Positions 43,001 to 52,997 of a stretch of DNA of 64,000 bases are shown here, one piece after another. The translations under genes and the position numbers were made by a program. The notes below the pieces were generated by a model. That model searched no databases. It was given only the letters and a program-made list of their open reading frames with translations, and was not told the origin of the DNA. Position 1 is the first letter of the stretch; each line of letters begins with the position of its first letter. Source of the stretch: Streptomyces halstedii. GTDB taxonomy: Bacteria > Actinomycetota > Actinomycetes > Streptomycetales > Streptomycetaceae. The stretch is taken from assembly GCA_000720535.1 (NCBI GenBank), contig JOAZ01000003.1, positions 186,001 through 250,000 of the forward strand, given 5' to 3'.

Positions 43001-46000
43001 TGGCCGTAGGTCAGTGACCTGGTGGTGCCGTCAAGGGCGCAGTGGGTGACGGCGGTGGCGGCCGGGTCGCGGTCGGCGGCGGCGTCGAACAGCGCGTCCA
43101 GGGTCGCCGGGGCGCCCGGGACGACCGGGGCGGGGCGCCGGACGTCCTCGGGGACCAGTTCGACGACCGGGGTGCCGGGGCGGGTGAGCAGGCCCGTGAG
43201 GGTCCGGGCGAAGGTCCGCAGGATCGTCTGGGCGCCCGTCTCCCGCAGCAGCGCGCCGTCGTGGATCAGGTGGAAGCGGGGACGGCCGTCGAGGGCCCGC
43301 TCCACCACCAGGGTCAGCGGGTAGTGCGGGGCGCCCTCGTTGACGATGCCGGTGACGACGAGGTCGTCGCCCGGTCCGCGCAGCGCCTCGACGTCGGTGG
43401 CGACGTCGAACACCACCAGGGTGTCGAAGAGCGGTCCGGTGCCGGTCCGGCGGCCGGTCCGCGCCAGCGAGACGTGCTGGTGGGGCAGTACGGCGCTCTG
43501 GTGGGCGCGGACCGAGTCCAGCAGTTCGCCCGCCGTGGTGCCCGAGGACCAGCGGACGCGCACCGGGACGGTGTTGATGAAGAGGCCCACCATGTCCGCG
43601 ATGCCGGGCACGTCGGCGTCGCGCCCGGAGACGGTGGAGCCGAACACCACGTCGTCGCCGTGCAGGATGCCGCCCAGGGTCAGTGCCCAGGCGCTGTGCA
43701 CGGCCACGCTCAGCGGCACCCCGGCCGACCGGGCGGCGGCGTCGACGTCTCCGTCCGGGGTCACGGCGGTGTCGGCGAACCGGTCGGAGGGGGTGTGGCC
43801 CTCGGCGACCAGCGACGGGCCGGGCAGTCCGGCGAGCTGGTCGTGCCAGACCCGGTCGCTCTCCTCGTCGTCCCGGGCGGCGAGCCACCGCACGTAGTCG
43901 GGGAAGCCGCCGAGCGGGTACACGCTCCCCGGCGCGTGGTACTCGGTCAGCAGCGCGCGGAGCATCGGCGGTACCGACCAGCCGTCCGCGACGATGTGGT
44001 GCACGGTCTGCACCAGCGTGTTCCGGCCCTCGCCCGCGCGGACGAGGGTGTACCGCATCAGCGGTCCGGTGGCGAGGTCGAACCCGGCGCGGCGGTCCCG
44101 CTCGGCGTGGTCGCGCAGCTCGTCGCCGGTGATGCCGGGGCGGTCCAGGACGGTGAAGGGCGCCCGGACCCCGCTCTCCAGCACCGAGACCACCCGGCCG
44201 TCCGCGAGGGCCGTGAAGCGCGCGGCCAGGTTCGGGTAGAGGGTGAGCAGCCGGGTGGCCGCCGCCGCGAGCCGGCCGGCGTCCACCTCGCCCTCCAGGG
44301 TGAGCACCTGCTGCTCGACGTAACTGCCCGTCGAGTCGCCGTCGAAGACGGAGTGGAAGTAGAGGCCCTCCTGCAAGGGGGTCAGCGGCAGGATGTCACG
44401 CAGGGCCGGCCCGTCCAGGGCGTCCACGTCCTCCTGCGTCAGGGATACGGCGGCGAAGTCGCCCGGGGAGTGGCCGCCCCCGTCGAGCGCGGCCAGGGCG
44501 GTCAGGGTGTCCTGGAAGTAGCCGCCGAGGGTGGCGGTGTCCTCGTCGGTGAACACCCCCTCGGGCCAGGAGAGGGTGGTGACCAGCTCGTACCCGCCGG
44601 CCGGGGCGGGTTCGGCGATCGCGTTGAACTCCAGGGCGCGCGGCAGGCGCATCCGGGGGTCGCGCCGCTCCCCCAACTGCCCGGTGGGACCGGCGAACCG
44701 CCAGTCCCCCGGGGTGTCCGAGTCGAAGCGGCCCAGGTAGTTGAAGAGCACCTGGGGCGCGGGCGTGTCGAAGCGGGTGCCGGCCAGGTGGCGCAGGACG
44801 CCGTAGGAGAGGCCGTTGCCCGGTACCCGGCCGAGGTCGTCCTTGACCGCCTTGAGCGCGGCGGCCAGGTACGCGGGGTCGGTGAGGTCGTCCGCCGGTC
44901 CGGGGTCCACGGTCACCGGGAACAGGGTGGTGAACCAGCCCACGGTCCGCGACAGGTCCGGTTCGAAGCCGGCCGTGCCCGCGACGCACCGTCCCTCGCG
45001 GCCGTGGCCCTCCAGCTCGATGTGGGCGAAGGTCTGGTCCTGCCCGAGGTCGCGCCGCCACCGGGCGAGGGCCACGGCGAGCCCGGTCAGCAGGACGTCG
45101 TTGACGCCCGCGTGGAATTTCGCGGGGATCTCGCCCAGCAGCGCGGAGGTGGTCTCGGGTCCGACCGTGACGGTCCGGCGGCGTTCCCGGGCGACGGTGT
45201 CGCCCTCGGACGGGGCGCGCCTGCCCAGCGGGTGGTCCGGGCCGGGCAGCGGGCGCCGGAACCAGGCGCGGTCGGCGTCGAAGGCCGTACGCTCCAGCAG
45301 CCGCGTCCAGCGCCGGAAGGAGGTGCCCACCGGGGGGAGGGCGACGGGTGTGCCCGAGGAGAGCTGCCGCCACGCGGTGGCCAGGTCGTCCGTCAGGACG
45401 CGCCAGGACACCCCGTCGATCACCACGTGGTGGACGACCAGGACCAGTTGCCGGGCCTCGCGGCGCCAGACGGCGCGCAGCATCACCCCGTTGTCCGGGT
45501 CGAGTCCGTCGGTGGCGAGCGCGGTGCAGGCGTCGAGCGGCGCGTCGCTCTCCCGCCAGTGCGCGGTGGCGCCGTCCGCGGGCGGGACGTCGAAGTTCCA
45601 GCGGTCGCCGCGTACGAGCCTGGCGCGCAGCATGGCGTGGTGGGTGACCAGGGCGGTGAGCATCGTGTCGAGGGCGTCGGCGGTGAGGTCCGCCGGGGTC
45701 CGCAGCACCACCGACTGCACGAAGCCGTCGATCGCGTCCGTGGTCGCGCCGAGCCACCGCACGACCGGCGGTCCCACGACGTGGCCGGTGGCCTCGTCGC
45801 TGTGTTCCGCCGGGGAGGTGTCCTCACTGCTCGCGACCGCGGCCAGCGCGCCCACGACGCTGTGGGTGAAGATCTGCCGTGCGGTGACGTGGAGGCCCGC
45901 CTCGCGCAGTGCGCTCAGCAGCGAGATGGCCAGGATGCTGTCGCCGCCGAGCCGGAAGAAGTCCTGGTCGGCGCCGACCTCCTCCAGCCTGAGGACCGCC

Positions 46001-47973
46001 GCCACGGCCGCGCACACCAGGCGTTCGTTCTCGGTGGCCGGCGCGACGAACGGGCCGGTGGAGAGCACGGGTTCGGGCAGCGCGTTCCGGTCGATCTTGC
46101 CGTGGGCGGTGAGCGGGAACTCCCCCGTCACCACGATGTGGGTGGGCACCATGTACTCCACCATGTGCGCGGCGGCCCACTCCCTGACGTCGTCCGCGCT
46201 CAGGTGCTCGTGGCCGGCGGCCGGGATGACGTACCCCACCAGACAGGTGCCGCCCGCCGGGTTCGTTCTCGCGACGACGCAGGTGTGCCGGGCCCCGGGG
46301 TGCTCGGCGAGACCGGCCTCGACGTCCTCGATCTCCAGCCGCATGCCGCGGATCTTGATCTGGTTGTCGGCGCGGCCGAGGAAGTCCAGCGACCCGTCCG
46401 GGGCGAACCGGGCGAGGTCGCCGGTCCGGTAGAGGCGGGAGCCGTCCGACGCGAAGGGGTTGGCCACGAACCGGGAGGCGGTCAGGGCCGGGGCGTTGAC
46501 GTAACCGCGTCCCAGCAGGAGCCCGCCCGCGTACAGTTCGCCGCCGGCCCCGACGGGGACCGGGCGCAGTTCGTCGTCCAGCACGTACAGCTGGGTGTTG
46601 GGGTTGGCCTTGCCGATCGAGGTCGACAGGCGTTCCGCCGCGCCCCGGTAGACGACGTGCGAGACGCCGATCGTCGTCTCGGCGGGGCCGTAGCCGTGGT
46701 ACAGGGGGATGTCGAGCCGGGTGCGGAAGCGCTCGTACAGCTCGGGGGTCAGCACCTCGCCGCCGCACCACACGTGCCGCAGGCTGTCCAGGCGTCCGGA
46801 GTCGCCCACGAGGTCCAGCAGGACGTCCAGCATGGAGGACACCAGGTAGGTGAAGGTGACGCGCTGCCGGGCGATGACGTCCAGCAGGTGGTGCGGGTCG
46901 CGTTCGCCGCCGGGGCGCAGGACCACGACCCGGCCGCCGCGCACCAGCGGCAGGAATATCTCGTTGACCGAGATGTCGAAGGACAGGGGCGCCTTGAACA
47001 GGGACACGTCGTCGGGGCCGAAGCCGAGGATCTCGTCGGCCTGCCACAGCAGGCGCTCGCTGATCGCCTCGTGGCGGATCATCGCGCCCTTGGGGCGTCC
47101 CGTGGAACCGGACGTGAAGATCACATAGGCCAGCGAGGCGCCCGGGACGCGCGGGCCGGGCTCCTCGGCCGTGCGGGAGCCGAGCCGCCAGGCGCCGAGG
47201 TCCACGGCCACGGCCTCCGGTTCACCGGCGGTGTGCTCGCCCGAGGTGTTGAGCTGGAGCACGGCGCGGGCGTCCTCGATGACGACGGCCCGGCGCGCGG
47301 CGGGCCATCGCGGGTCGAGGGGGACGAACGCGCAGCCCGCCCGGAGCACGCCGAGCAGTCCGACCACCATCTCGGCGGAGCGGCCCAGCGAGATGCCGAC
47401 GACCTGTTCGGCGGCGAGTCCGCGTTCGCGGAGTAGGTAGGCCAACTGTGCGGATGAAGCGTCTACTTGACGGTACGTCAGCTCGCGGTCGCCATCGACG
47501 ACGGCGACCGCGTCCGGCCGGGCGCGCGCCTGCTCGCGGAACATCTCCACGACGGTCGGGCGGACCCGTTCGGTCGCGGTGTCGTTCCACCGGGCCAGTG
47601 CCTCGATCCGCTCGGCCGTGCCGCAGGGGCCGATGGTGCCGAGCGGGCGGTCCGGGAAGTCGATCAGGTCCTCCAGGGCCCGCCGCGCCTCGTCCGGTGC
47701 GATGCCCTCGGGGACGGTGACGCTCCGGCCGTCCGCGCCGGCCTCCCAGCCGTCCGGGGCCGCACCGCCGTTGTCCACCCAGCCGAGGACGTCGGCGAAC
47801 AGGGTGCCGGGGGTGAGGTCGAGGCCCTCGGGGCTTCTGCCCGTCGCCCAGTACGCCAGTCCGACGGCGCAGGCCACGGCCACCGTCCGGTCGCCGTACG
47901 CACCGGTCCGCCGGCGCACGGCGGCCGTCCCCGTGGGGGAGAGCGGGAGGAGACGCGCACTCGGTTCGGTCAT
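37081..47973 (-). CDS. cchH: Trimodular coelichelin-type non-ribosomal peptide synthetase
   Basis: 3630 residues, A-PCP-E / C-A-PCP-E / C-A-PCP, with a 130-residue condensation-domain remnant in front. Approximate landmarks: A1 core motif 333, PCP1 Ser 675, E1 HHxxxDG 847, C2 from 1195 with HHIVADG 1324, A2 core 1821, PCP2 2166, E2 2338, C3 from 2617, A3 core 3243, PCP3 3590. Eight-to-ten-residue codes read by eye: A1 DINYWGGIGK (formyl-hydroxyornithine type), A2 DFWNIGMVHK (threonine), A3 DMENLGLINK (hydroxyornithine type). This matches coelichelin synthetase. There is no thioesterase. C3 has His2740-Leu2741 where catalytic HH is expected. Four residues from three modules implies reuse of module 1. 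Between exporter halves cchG and cchI in one operon. Confidence 0.95.
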   Translation of the reverse strand: MTEPSARLLPLSPTGTAAVRRRTGAYGDRTVAVACAVGLAYWATGRSPEGLDLTPGTLFADVLGWVDNGGAAPDGWEAGADGRSVTVPEGIAPDEARRALEDLIDFPDRPLGTIGPCGTAERIEALARWNDTATERVRPTVVEMFREQARARPDAVAVVDGDRELTYRQVDASSAQLAYLLRERGLAAEQVVGISLGRSAEMVVGLLGVLRAGCAFVPLDPRWPAARRAVVIEDARAVLQLNTSGEHTAGEPEAVAVDLGAWRLGSRTAEEPGPRVPGASLAYVIFTSGSTGRPKGAMIRHEAISERLLWQADEILGFGPDDVSLFKAPLSFDISVNEIFLPLVRGGRVVVLRPGGERDPHHLLDVIARQRVTFTYLVSSMLDVLLDLVGDSGRLDSLRHVWCGGEVLTPELYERFRTRLDIPLYHGYGPAETTIGVSHVVYRGAAERLSTSIGKANPNTQLYVLDDELRPVPVGAGGELYAGGLLLGRGYVNAPALTASRFVANPFASDGSRLYRTGDLARFAPDGSLDFLGRADNQIKIRGMRLEIEDVEAGLAEHPGARHTCVVARTNPAGGTCLVGYVIPAAGHEHLSADDVREWAAAHMVEYMVPTHIVVTGEFPLTAHGKIDRNALPEPVLSTGPFVAPATENERLVCAAVAAVLRLEEVGADQDFFRLGGDSILAISLLSALREAGLHVTARQIFTHSVVGALAAVASSEDTSPAEHSDEATGHVVGPPVVRWLGATTDAIDGFVQSVVLRTPADLTADALDTMLTALVTHHAMLRARLVRGDRWNFDVPPADGATAHWRESDAPLDACTALATDGLDPDNGVMLRAVWRREARQLVLVVHHVVIDGVSWRVLTDDLATAWRQLSSGTPVALPPVGTSFRRWTRLLERTAFDADRAWFRRPLPGPDHPLGRRAPSEGDTVARERRRTVTVGPETTSALLGEIPAKFHAGVNDVLLTGLAVALARWRRDLGQDQTFAHIELEGHGREGRCVAGTAGFEPDLSRTVGWFTTLFPVTVDPGPADDLTDPAYLAAALKAVKDDLGRVPGNGLSYGVLRHLAGTRFDTPAPQVLFNYLGRFDSDTPGDWRFAGPTGQLGERRDPRMRLPRALEFNAIAEPAPAGGYELVTTLSWPEGVFTDEDTATLGGYFQDTLTALAALDGGGHSPGDFAAVSLTQEDVDALDGPALRDILPLTPLQEGLYFHSVFDGDSTGSYVEQQVLTLEGEVDAGRLAAAATRLLTLYPNLAARFTALADGRVVSVLESGVRAPFTVLDRPGITGDELRDHAERDRRAGFDLATGPLMRYTLVRAGEGRNTLVQTVHHIVADGWSVPPMLRALLTEYHAPGSVYPLGGFPDYVRWLAARDDEESDRVWHDQLAGLPGPSLVAEGHTPSDRFADTAVTPDGDVDAAARSAGVPLSVAVHSAWALTLGGILHGDDVVFGSTVSGRDADVPGIADMVGLFINTVPVRVRWSSGTTAGELLDSVRAHQSAVLPHQHVSLARTGRRTGTGPLFDTLVVFDVATDVEALRGPGDDLVVTGIVNEGAPHYPLTLVVERALDGRPRFHLIHDGALLRETGAQTILRTFARTLTGLLTRPGTPVVELVPEDVRRPAPVVPGAPATLDALFDAAADRDPAATAVTHCALDGTTRSLTYGQLADAKDALASALRAAGAGPGTRVAVAVPRSPEQVVALVAVVTAGAAYVPLDLAYPDERLRHVLADAAPQVVLVDREHHDRFAHLPARVLVLGDETPGAGPPPDATARRARPGDPAYVIYTSGSTGRPKGVVVPHSAVVALLARTRADMEFGPRDVWVQFHSYSFDFAVWELWGALAHGGELLVPDYGLTRSPVDFHRLVRERGVTVLNQTPSAFHQFAEADRQAAEPVTALRRIIFGGEALDPGRLRPWTERHGTGSPELVNMYGITETTVHVTHRVLTAEDVHGEASPIGGPIPGLTVHLLDDRLRPVPPGRVGAVHVAGDQVSLGYLGRPGLTAGRFVADPFAGDGSRMYHTGDLARRTLDGELVFVGRADDQVQLKGFRIELGEVESALRELDGVTDAAVTVADSGDHLVAHVVGAETGDLTGPLSARLPAYMVPGRVIRLDALPLTVNGKLDRRALTEHAATVPEATPPAAGGDSVLAALVGVYRETLPGVPGVDGDTDFFMAGGDSIVAITLINRARALGLPIAPRDVFLHKTPRALADHLAARAPRAAPPAPAHPEYGPLALTPIILRRRGLGGSLARFAQARALVAAEGTGFQDAVRAADAVVAAHPVLRLRLRVEHGVWALRTGPAHHVTVARPDTADPAAAADEAAGRLDPESGEVVAFAWLEETRTLVVTAHHLAVDAVSWLILLDDLATALRGDSLPPPTTSYAAYAEALNSRPAHALDDLGHWITTLQAPPLLPEVTGPRETTVVLPPDVSDRITRTAPAALGIGLTELLCGALRAALTHVQPSPTDLAIELERHGRVPALDHHDYTRTVGWFTAVAPVRLTPRTDPVAAARELTERRPDERGHVAYGQLRYLDPQTAPLLTARPQVLFNYLGRGRESEALPVTGQDQGSPYAVEVNAWTDEDTGRLCAVFTLADGVPDELTRHWRDALERVADTAAAAERTAPVTPLQRGLYFQAQMAGSAGHYVAQSYFTFDRRLDSGALAEAMAYVIDRHPVVGAGFTTDRDGHPVQTLKAGRRVEVRTVRTETEADVDALRARDRDTGFDPGRPPLVRLTVVRLPDDRDGLLLSYHLLLWDGWSREILLRDLFDAYRAAVAGEPLRATPATPAFEDHARTLAARDTAVSERFWAGHLAGLSGPTLLAGPRPTFSDDLPRALAQTLSAERSDLLREAARRHGVTLNSLLTGAFGLLLGAHTGRADAVFGVTVSGREGDGLSEVVGVLLNTVPQWTRPRPGDTAGAYLAAVQASRVEAMDHEHLGLGEIQRAAGHDSLFDNLFVLQNFLDLDALAAMNARHGITSVRADDSTHYPYTWVVTPGDRLTVKLEHRGDDTGHASRLLDDYLRVLDDLARSTGPLGALKGLGPEPRPAARTDIGTDTVVDRFDRAADRDPERVALVAHGATMTFARLRDRSRALAGVLAERGIGPERTVGLALPRSLDSIVALFAVLRTGAAYVPLELDHPDERIAAITADARPDVILTVSTVAPRLTGELVELDCPLPEAAPFVTFAPGDPDRLRHPAYTIYTSGSTGKPKGVVTEYAGLTNMLINHQRRIFEPVLARHGHRVLRIAHTVSFAFDMSWEELLWLADGHEVHICDEELRRDAPRLVEYCREHAVDVVNVTPTYAGQLVAEGLLDTPARRPALVLLGGEAVTPALWRRLAETEGTEGYNLYGPTEYTINTLGVGTFECPDPVVGTAIDNTDAHVLDPWLRPLPDGAPGELYVAGTGIARGYLGQSAQTADRFVACPFGAPGERMYRTGDLVVRRPDGNLMYLGRTDQQVKIRGHRVELGEVEAAFAAHPAVRFAAAVAQPAPQADGAYRLAAYLVLSGSDLATVAAEAGAGLPDFMRPTHYAQVDGIPLTVNGKADTKALPEARPLGVLTTGGERAPRSGTESEVCAFFAEALDLDDDEVSAVSDFVSLGGHSMLAVRLVGLLRREYGPVVTIRDLLTLRTPEAIARHIDDDS

Positions 47974-48030
47974 CGAAGACTCAACGCCCTTCCGTGGGAT
48001 GAAAGTCGACCCCGGTCCGACCGGGTCCGC

Positions 48031-49818
48031 CTAACTGCCTTCTCGCCACGCACGCCACAGGCGCGCGTACCGGCCGCCCAGAGCCACCAGTTCGTCGTGG
48101 GTCCCCTGCTCGACCACACGCCCCGCGTCCAGCACGGCGATCCGGTCCGCCGCCATCGCCTGGGTGAGCCGGTGTGCCACGAACAGCGTGGTCCGGCCCG
48201 CGCAGGCGGCCAGTACCGCCCGCTCCAGCTCGGCGGCCCCCTCACTGCCCGCCTCCGCGGTCGACTCGTCGAGGACCACCACCGGCGTCCGCCCCAGCAC
48301 CAGCCGGGCCAGGGCGATCTGGGCGACCTTGGTGACGTCCAGGCGCTCGCCGCCCTCGCCGACCCCGGTGTCCAGCCCTTCGGGCAGCGCCTCGGCCCAG
48401 GTGCCGGCGCCGGCCGTGCGCAGCGCGTCCATGAGCGCGGTGTCGTCCGCTCCGGGCGCGGCCAGCCGCAGGTCGTCGGCGAGGGAACCGGAGAACACGT
48501 GTGTCTCCTGCGTCAGGATGCTCACCAGGGCACGCGCCCCGGCCTCGTCCAGGTCGGCCAGGTCGTGAGACCCGACGCGCACCGATCCCGCCTGTGGGTG
48601 TCCGATGCCCGCGATCAGCGCGGCCAGGGTGGACTTGCCCGCCCCCGTCGCGCCCACGAGGGCGAGTGAGCCGCCCGCCGGGATCGTCAGGGAGACGTCC
48701 GTGAGGACCGGCTGCTCGGCGTCCGGGTAGCTGAAGGTGAGCCCCTCCACGGTCACCGGGTGGGGCACGGCGTCCGCCGGCGCGACGGAGGTGTCGCCCA
48801 CGAGACGGTCCTCGCGGGCCTCCCCCAGGACGCCGACCAGGCGGGTCAGGCTCGCACCCGACTTCTGCGCCTCGTCGAAGGTGAACATGATGGCGCCCAG
48901 CGGGGTGAACAGCCGGTGGAACATGAGCGGGGCCGCCGCCACCTCGCCGAGGGTCGCGGCGTCGCCCTCCAGCAGGGCGTATCCCACCAGGAGGATCAGG
49001 ACGAGTCCGATGAACTCGGCCCGGTTCTCCCTGCCGACGAACCGGCCGAAGAACCGGAACACCTCGATGCCGAGGTCACGCACCCGCCACGACTCGGCGG
49101 TGACCTTCTCCCGGAAGGCCCCCTCCAGGCGGTACGCCCGGACCGTGTCGATCCCGTCGAGTCCGCTGATGAGTGCCTGGGCGCGGTCGGCCTGGGCGAT
49201 CCGCTGCCCTCGGTAGAGCGGGGCGGAGCGCGGGAGGTACCAGCGCAGCGCCAGCGCGTACGCCGGAAGCGCGCCGGCGCCCGCCAAGCCGAGCCGCCAG
49301 TCCAGTCCGAACATGCCGATCGTGGCGATGGCGACCAGCACACCGGCCGAGAACACGGTGGGGACGGCGCTGCGGATGCCCCGGGACAGCACGGCCACGT
49401 CGTCGCCGACCCGGGAGAGCACGTCGCCCCGGCCGACCTGCTCGATCCGGGCGCTCGGCATGCCCAGGACCGCCCGGACGGCTCCCTCCCGCAGCCGCGC
49501 GAGCAGGTCCGCGCCCAGCCGCCCGATCAGGTACGTCGACAGGGCGGTGGCCGCCGCGCCGAGCAGCGCGGCGGCTCCCATCCAGATCCCGACGGTGACC
49601 AGGACCGAGCGCCCGTCGCCCTGGACGACTCCGTCGACCACCCGGCCGAGCAGGAGCACCGGAAGCACCTGGAGCGTCGCGCCGGCCACCGTGGTGAACA
49701 CGGTGGCCGCCGTGAGCCACGGCAGCTCTCGGCAGCGCGCCGCGACCCATCGGGTGGACTCGCCTCCGGCCGCGGTGCGCAGGGCCGCCGGGGCGACGCG
49801 CGTCCCGGCGCCGCTCAC
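48031..49818 (-). CDS. cchG: ABC exporter half with degenerate signature (CchG-like)
   Basis: 595 residues: membrane domain (residues 30-310) then an ATPase domain. Walker A is canonical (GATGAGKST at 389-397), Walker B ends Asp517-Glu518 and the H-loop is FVAHRLT, but the signature LSGGQ is replaced by LDVTK at 493-497. The partner at 35394-37094 has a perfect signature and no Walker A, so together they would make one working ATP site. Position between the binding protein cchF (37 nt upstream) and the NRPS (57 nt downstream) suits siderophore export rather than uptake. Confidence 0.9.
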   Translation of the reverse strand: MSGAGTRVAPAALRTAAGGESTRWVAARCRELPWLTAATVFTTVAGATLQVLPVLLLGRVVDGVVQGDGRSVLVTVGIWMGAAALLGAAATALSTYLIGRLGADLLARLREGAVRAVLGMPSARIEQVGRGDVLSRVGDDVAVLSRGIRSAVPTVFSAGVLVAIATIGMFGLDWRLGLAGAGALPAYALALRWYLPRSAPLYRGQRIAQADRAQALISGLDGIDTVRAYRLEGAFREKVTAESWRVRDLGIEVFRFFGRFVGRENRAEFIGLVLILLVGYALLEGDAATLGEVAAAPLMFHRLFTPLGAIMFTFDEAQKSGASLTRLVGVLGEAREDRLVGDTSVAPADAVPHPVTVEGLTFSYPDAEQPVLTDVSLTIPAGGSLALVGATGAGKSTLAALIAGIGHPQAGSVRVGSHDLADLDEAGARALVSILTQETHVFSGSLADDLRLAAPGADDTALMDALRTAGAGTWAEALPEGLDTGVGEGGERLDVTKVAQIALARLVLGRTPVVVLDESTAEAGSEGAAELERAVLAACAGRTTLFVAHRLTQAMAADRIAVLDAGRVVEQGTHDELVALGGRYARLWRAWREGS

Positions 49819-49855
49819 CCAGGTACCGGCTCGGTCCGGCGGGACGGGCCCGGCG

Positions 49856-50908
49856 TCACTGGTCGACCGACTTGACGAGCTCGTCGATCGCGTACGGCAG
49901 GGACAGCAGGGTGCCCTGGGACATGGCCGCGCCGACCGCCGGGCCCTCGCCGTCCAGCAGGTACGAGACCCTGCCCTTCTTGACCGCGTCCAGGTTGGCG
50001 AACAGCTCGAACTTCTTCAGCGCCTCCTGGTCCGCCTTGTCGGCGATGACGAAGATGCGGTCGACGTCGACCAGGTCGACGCGCTCCGGGGAGAGCACCG
50101 TGTAGAACTTGCCGTCCGCGATCTCGTCGATCTTCGTCGCTCCCTTGAAGCCGATGCCCGTCACGAGCCGCCCGCGCACGTCGGTGGTGGTGAACGGCGC
50201 CACCGAGTCCTCGTACCAGGACAGCGGGACGGCGGTCTGCTCCGCGAACTCCGGGTGCGCCTCACGGGCCGCGTCGAGCTTGTCCTGGATGCCCTTGACC
50301 AGCGCGGCCCCTTCGGTCTCCTTGCCGAGCGCCTTGGCGATGTGCAGCGCGTTGTCCTGCCACGGCGCGCTGAACAGTTCCTTCTCGCCCTTGGTGCGGC
50401 CCACGGTCGGGGCGATCTTGGAGAGCTTGTCGTAGGCGGCCTGGTCGATCTCGGAGTAGACCGCGATGATCAGGTCCGGCCTCAGGGCGGCGATCTTCTC
50501 GTAGTTGGGGCCCGAGTCGCCGTTGCTCATGATGACCTCGGGGCGGGCGTCGCCCCACTTGTCCTTCACCCAGGGCCACTGGGTGTTGACGTCGGGGCTC
50601 TGTCCGGCGGGGTTCGGGTACTGGTCCACCATGCCGACGGGCTTGATGCCGAACGCCAGGACGGCCTGGTCGTCGGTGTAGCCGACGGAGACGACCCGCT
50701 GGGGGGCCTTGGTGACCTCCGTGGAGCCGAACGCGTGCTCCACGGTGACCGGGAACGCGCCGGTCGCGGCGGCGGGGGCCTTGCCGGTCGTCTCGTCCGC
50801 CGTGCCGGAGCCGCAGGCGGCCAGCAGACCGACGCCGAGCGTCACGGCGGACAGCGTCGCCGCCAGCCGTCGCCATGGCCTCACACGCGTCGTTCGATGG
50901 AAGAGCAT
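49856..50908 (-). CDS. cchF: Ferric-siderophore-binding lipoprotein (CchF-like)
   Basis: 350 residues. The signal peptide ends in the lipobox LAAC (GLLAACGSG), so the protein is lipid-anchored outside. The mature part is a FhuD/FecB-type type III binding protein: VVSVGYTDDQAVLAFGIKPVGM, ALRPDLIIAVY, VDLVDVDRIFVIAD. It captures the ferric siderophore and passes it to the permease pair cchC-cchD and ATPase cchE. An iron box (50978-50996) lies 70 nt upstream; the gene is therefore likely the first of an iron-repressed cchF-G-H-I transcript, separate from cchB-E. Confidence 0.92.
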   Translation of the reverse strand: MLFHRTTRVRPWRRLAATLSAVTLGVGLLAACGSGTADETTGKAPAAATGAFPVTVEHAFGSTEVTKAPQRVVSVGYTDDQAVLAFGIKPVGMVDQYPNPAGQSPDVNTQWPWVKDKWGDARPEVIMSNGDSGPNYEKIAALRPDLIIAVYSEIDQAAYDKLSKIAPTVGRTKGEKELFSAPWQDNALHIAKALGKETEGAALVKGIQDKLDAAREAHPEFAEQTAVPLSWYEDSVAPFTTTDVRGRLVTGIGFKGATKIDEIADGKFYTVLSPERVDLVDVDRIFVIADKADQEALKKFELFANLDAVKKGRVSYLLDGEGPAVGAAMSQGTLLSLPYAIDELVKSVDQ

Positions 50909-50977
50909 CCCGTATCCCCTGCTTTCGCACTGTTCCCGCGCCCTGGCTGAGGGCAGCCAAACCTTATCCTCACAAGA

Positions 50978-50996
50978 TGAGGTTAGCCTAGCCTTA
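50978..50996. promoter_or_regulatory. Iron box upstream of cchF
   Basis: TGAGGTTAGCCTAGCCTTA on the plus strand; its complement TAAGGCTAGGCTAACCTCA matches 16 of 19 positions of the IdeR/DmdR consensus. Centred about 79 nt before the cchF start. Confidence 0.85.
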
Positions 50997-51036
50997 CTCC
51001 CTCTGTTTCCCTACGGGGGCGCCCAGTTGGGCGATG

Positions 51037-51891
51037 TCACGCGTGGGGACCTCGGTCGAGCCGGACGTGGGCGCGGCCGATGGGCACGATGAGCGGGCGG
51101 TCCCCCACCGGGTCGTCGATCACCTTGGCCCGCAGCCCGAACGCCTCGTACAGCAGCTCCTCGGTGACCACCTCGCGCGGATGCCCCTGCGCCAGGATCG
51201 CCCCCGCCCGCATGACGACGAGATGGTCGCTGTAGCGGGTGGCCAGGTTGAGGTCGTGGAGCACCATGACCACCGTGCGGCCCGACTCGTGCAGGTCGTC
51301 CACGAGGTCGAGCACGTCGATCGCGTGCGCCAGGTCCAGATAGGTGGTCGGCTCGTCCAGCAGCAGCAGGTCGGTGCCCTGAGCCAGCGTCATCGATATC
51401 CACACGCGCTGGCGCTGGCCGCCGGAGAGCGAGTCCACCGGTCGGTCGGCCAGGTCCAGGACCCCGGTCATGGCCAGCGCGCGCTCGACGACCGAGGCGT
51501 CGTCGGAGGACCACTGCCGCAGCCAGCTCTGGTGCGGGTGGCGCCCCCGGGCGACCAGGTCGGCCACCGTCAGCCCCTCCGGCGCGACCGGTGCCTGCGG
51601 CAGCAGGCCGAGCCGCTTCGCCACGTCCCTGGTCCTGAGCCGGCTGATGTCCTCACCGTCCAGCACGACCGTGCCGCCGGCCGGTTTGAGCAGCCGCGTC
51701 AGGGTGCGCAGCAGGGTGGACTTCCCGCAGCCGTTGGGCCCGATGATCGTGGTGACCAGTCCGGGCGGGATCGACACGTCGAGGCCGTCGATGACGGTCC
51801 GTCCGCCGTAGCCGACCGTGACGCCCCTGGCGGCCAGCCGGGAGACACCGCCGGCCGCGGAATCGATCGTGGTGATGTGCTGAACGGCCAC
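51037..51891 (-). CDS. cchE: Ferric-siderophore ABC transporter ATPase (CchE-like)
   Basis: 284 residues of the FecE/FepC class. Walker [10 protein letters not shown], signature [11 protein letters not shown], Walker [19 protein letters not shown] and H-loop VLHDLN are all canonical. It drives import of ferric siderophore through the CchC-CchD permease. GTG start at 51891 with GGGGGAG upstream. It follows cchD by 44 nt and ends 128 nt before cchF, with the iron-box promoter of cchF in that gap. Confidence 0.93.
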   Translation of the reverse strand: MAVQHITTIDSAAGGVSRLAARGVTVGYGGRTVIDGLDVSIPPGLVTTIIGPNGCGKSTLLRTLTRLLKPAGGTVVLDGEDISRLRTRDVAKRLGLLPQAPVAPEGLTVADLVARGRHPHQSWLRQWSSDDASVVERALAMTGVLDLADRPVDSLSGGQRQRVWISMTLAQGTDLLLLDEPTTYLDLAHAIDVLDLVDDLHESGRTVVMVLHDLNLATRYSDHLVVMRAGAILAQGHPREVVTEELLYEAFGLRAKVIDDPVGDRPLIVPIGRAHVRLDRGPHA

Positions 51892-51935
51892 AGCTCCCCC
51901 TGTTTCTCAGGATCTCGCGTCTTCTTTGTCATCGG

Positions 51936-52997
51936 CTACCTGAGGTTCGCCCGCACCAGCAGGTACACGAGGAAAGGACCTCCGACGGCCGCCGTGACGA
52001 CGCCGACCGGGAGGGTGAACGGCAGCGCCGTACGCGCGACCAGGTCCGAGCCGGTCAGCAGCAGGGCGCCGACCAGGCCGGAGGCCGCCATGGGAGGTGT
52101 GGGGCACCTGGCCAGACGCATCGCCACCTGCGGGGCCACCAGCGCCACGAACGGGACCGGGCCCGCCGCGCTCACCGCCGCGGCGGCCAGCAGGACCGCG
52201 CACAGCAGCAGGACCGCCCGCACCCGTGTGTACCGGACGCCCAGCCCCGCCGCGACGTCGTCGCCGAGGTGCATCGGCTTGAACTGGAACGCGACGCACG
52301 CCACGACCACCACGAGCACCAGCACGCACCAGAACGCGATGCCGACCTCGTCCCAGGACCGGTTGTCCAGCGAGCCGACCAGCCACGCCTGGGCCCTGGC
52401 CACGTCCCGGATGTCGGCCGAGACCAGCAGCCAGGTCGTGAGCGCCTCCATGACGGCGCTCACCGAGATACCGATGAGGATGAGGCGGAAGCCGTCGATG
52501 CCTCGCCGCCACGCCAGGAAGTACACCAGCAGACCCGTGGTGAGACCGCCGGCGAGCGCCGCGGCGGACAGGCCCAGGGTGCTGACGACCGCCGCGGCGG
52601 TCCCGCCCGACACCGTCACCAGGAACACCGCGACCGTGCCGGCCCCGCCGGTGATCCCCAGGACGTCCGGGCTGGCCAGCGGATTGCGGGCGACGGACTG
52701 CGTGATCGCCCCGGACACACCCAGGGCGATCCCCACGACGAGTCCGGCCAGCGCGCGCGGCATCCGCAGGTCCATGACCACGAACGCGTCGACCTGTTCG
52801 CCCCCGCCCAGGAGCGTCGCGATCACCCGGGGCAGGGCGATGGGGAAGTCCCCGACCGCGATGGACAGGCAGAACACCAGGAAGGACGCCGCCGCCAGCA
52901 GCAGGGTGACGCCGGCGATCCAGGGCCGCCACACGAACGACACCTGCCCGAGCCGTACGCCCGGGGCCGTCGCCCGCTCGGTTTCGGTCGCGTTCAT
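51936..52997 (-). CDS. cchD: Ferric-siderophore ABC permease (FecCD family, CchD-like)
   Basis: 353 residues with about nine membrane helices and the FecCD motifs LRMPRALAGLVVGIALGVSGAITQSVARNPLASPDVLG and PFVALVAPQVAMRLARCP (coupling region). It would form the import channel together with the preceding permease. The ATG at 52997 overlaps the stop of cchC (ATGA), so both halves are made together. Confidence 0.92.
   Translation of the reverse strand: MNATETERATAPGVRLGQVSFVWRPWIAGVTLLLAAASFLVFCLSIAVGDFPIALPRVIATLLGGGEQVDAFVVMDLRMPRALAGLVVGIALGVSGAITQSVARNPLASPDVLGITGGAGTVAVFLVTVSGGTAAAVVSTLGLSAAALAGGLTTGLLVYFLAWRRGIDGFRLILIGISVSAVMEALTTWLLVSADIRDVARAQAWLVGSLDNRSWDEVGIAFWCVLVLVVVVACVAFQFKPMHLGDDVAAGLGVRYTRVRAVLLLCAVLLAAAAVSAAGPVPFVALVAPQVAMRLARCPTPPMAASGLVGALLLTGSDLVARTALPFTLPVGVVTAAVGGPFLVYLLVRANLR

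Noticed and set aside
36433-47436. Very long open frames on the plus strand opposite the NRPS (over 1400 codons each)
   Set aside because: They lie fully antisense to a clear NRPS, have no ribosome binding site and translate to Gly/Arg/Val/Asp-rich sequence without domains; they are a by-product of high G+C codon bias.
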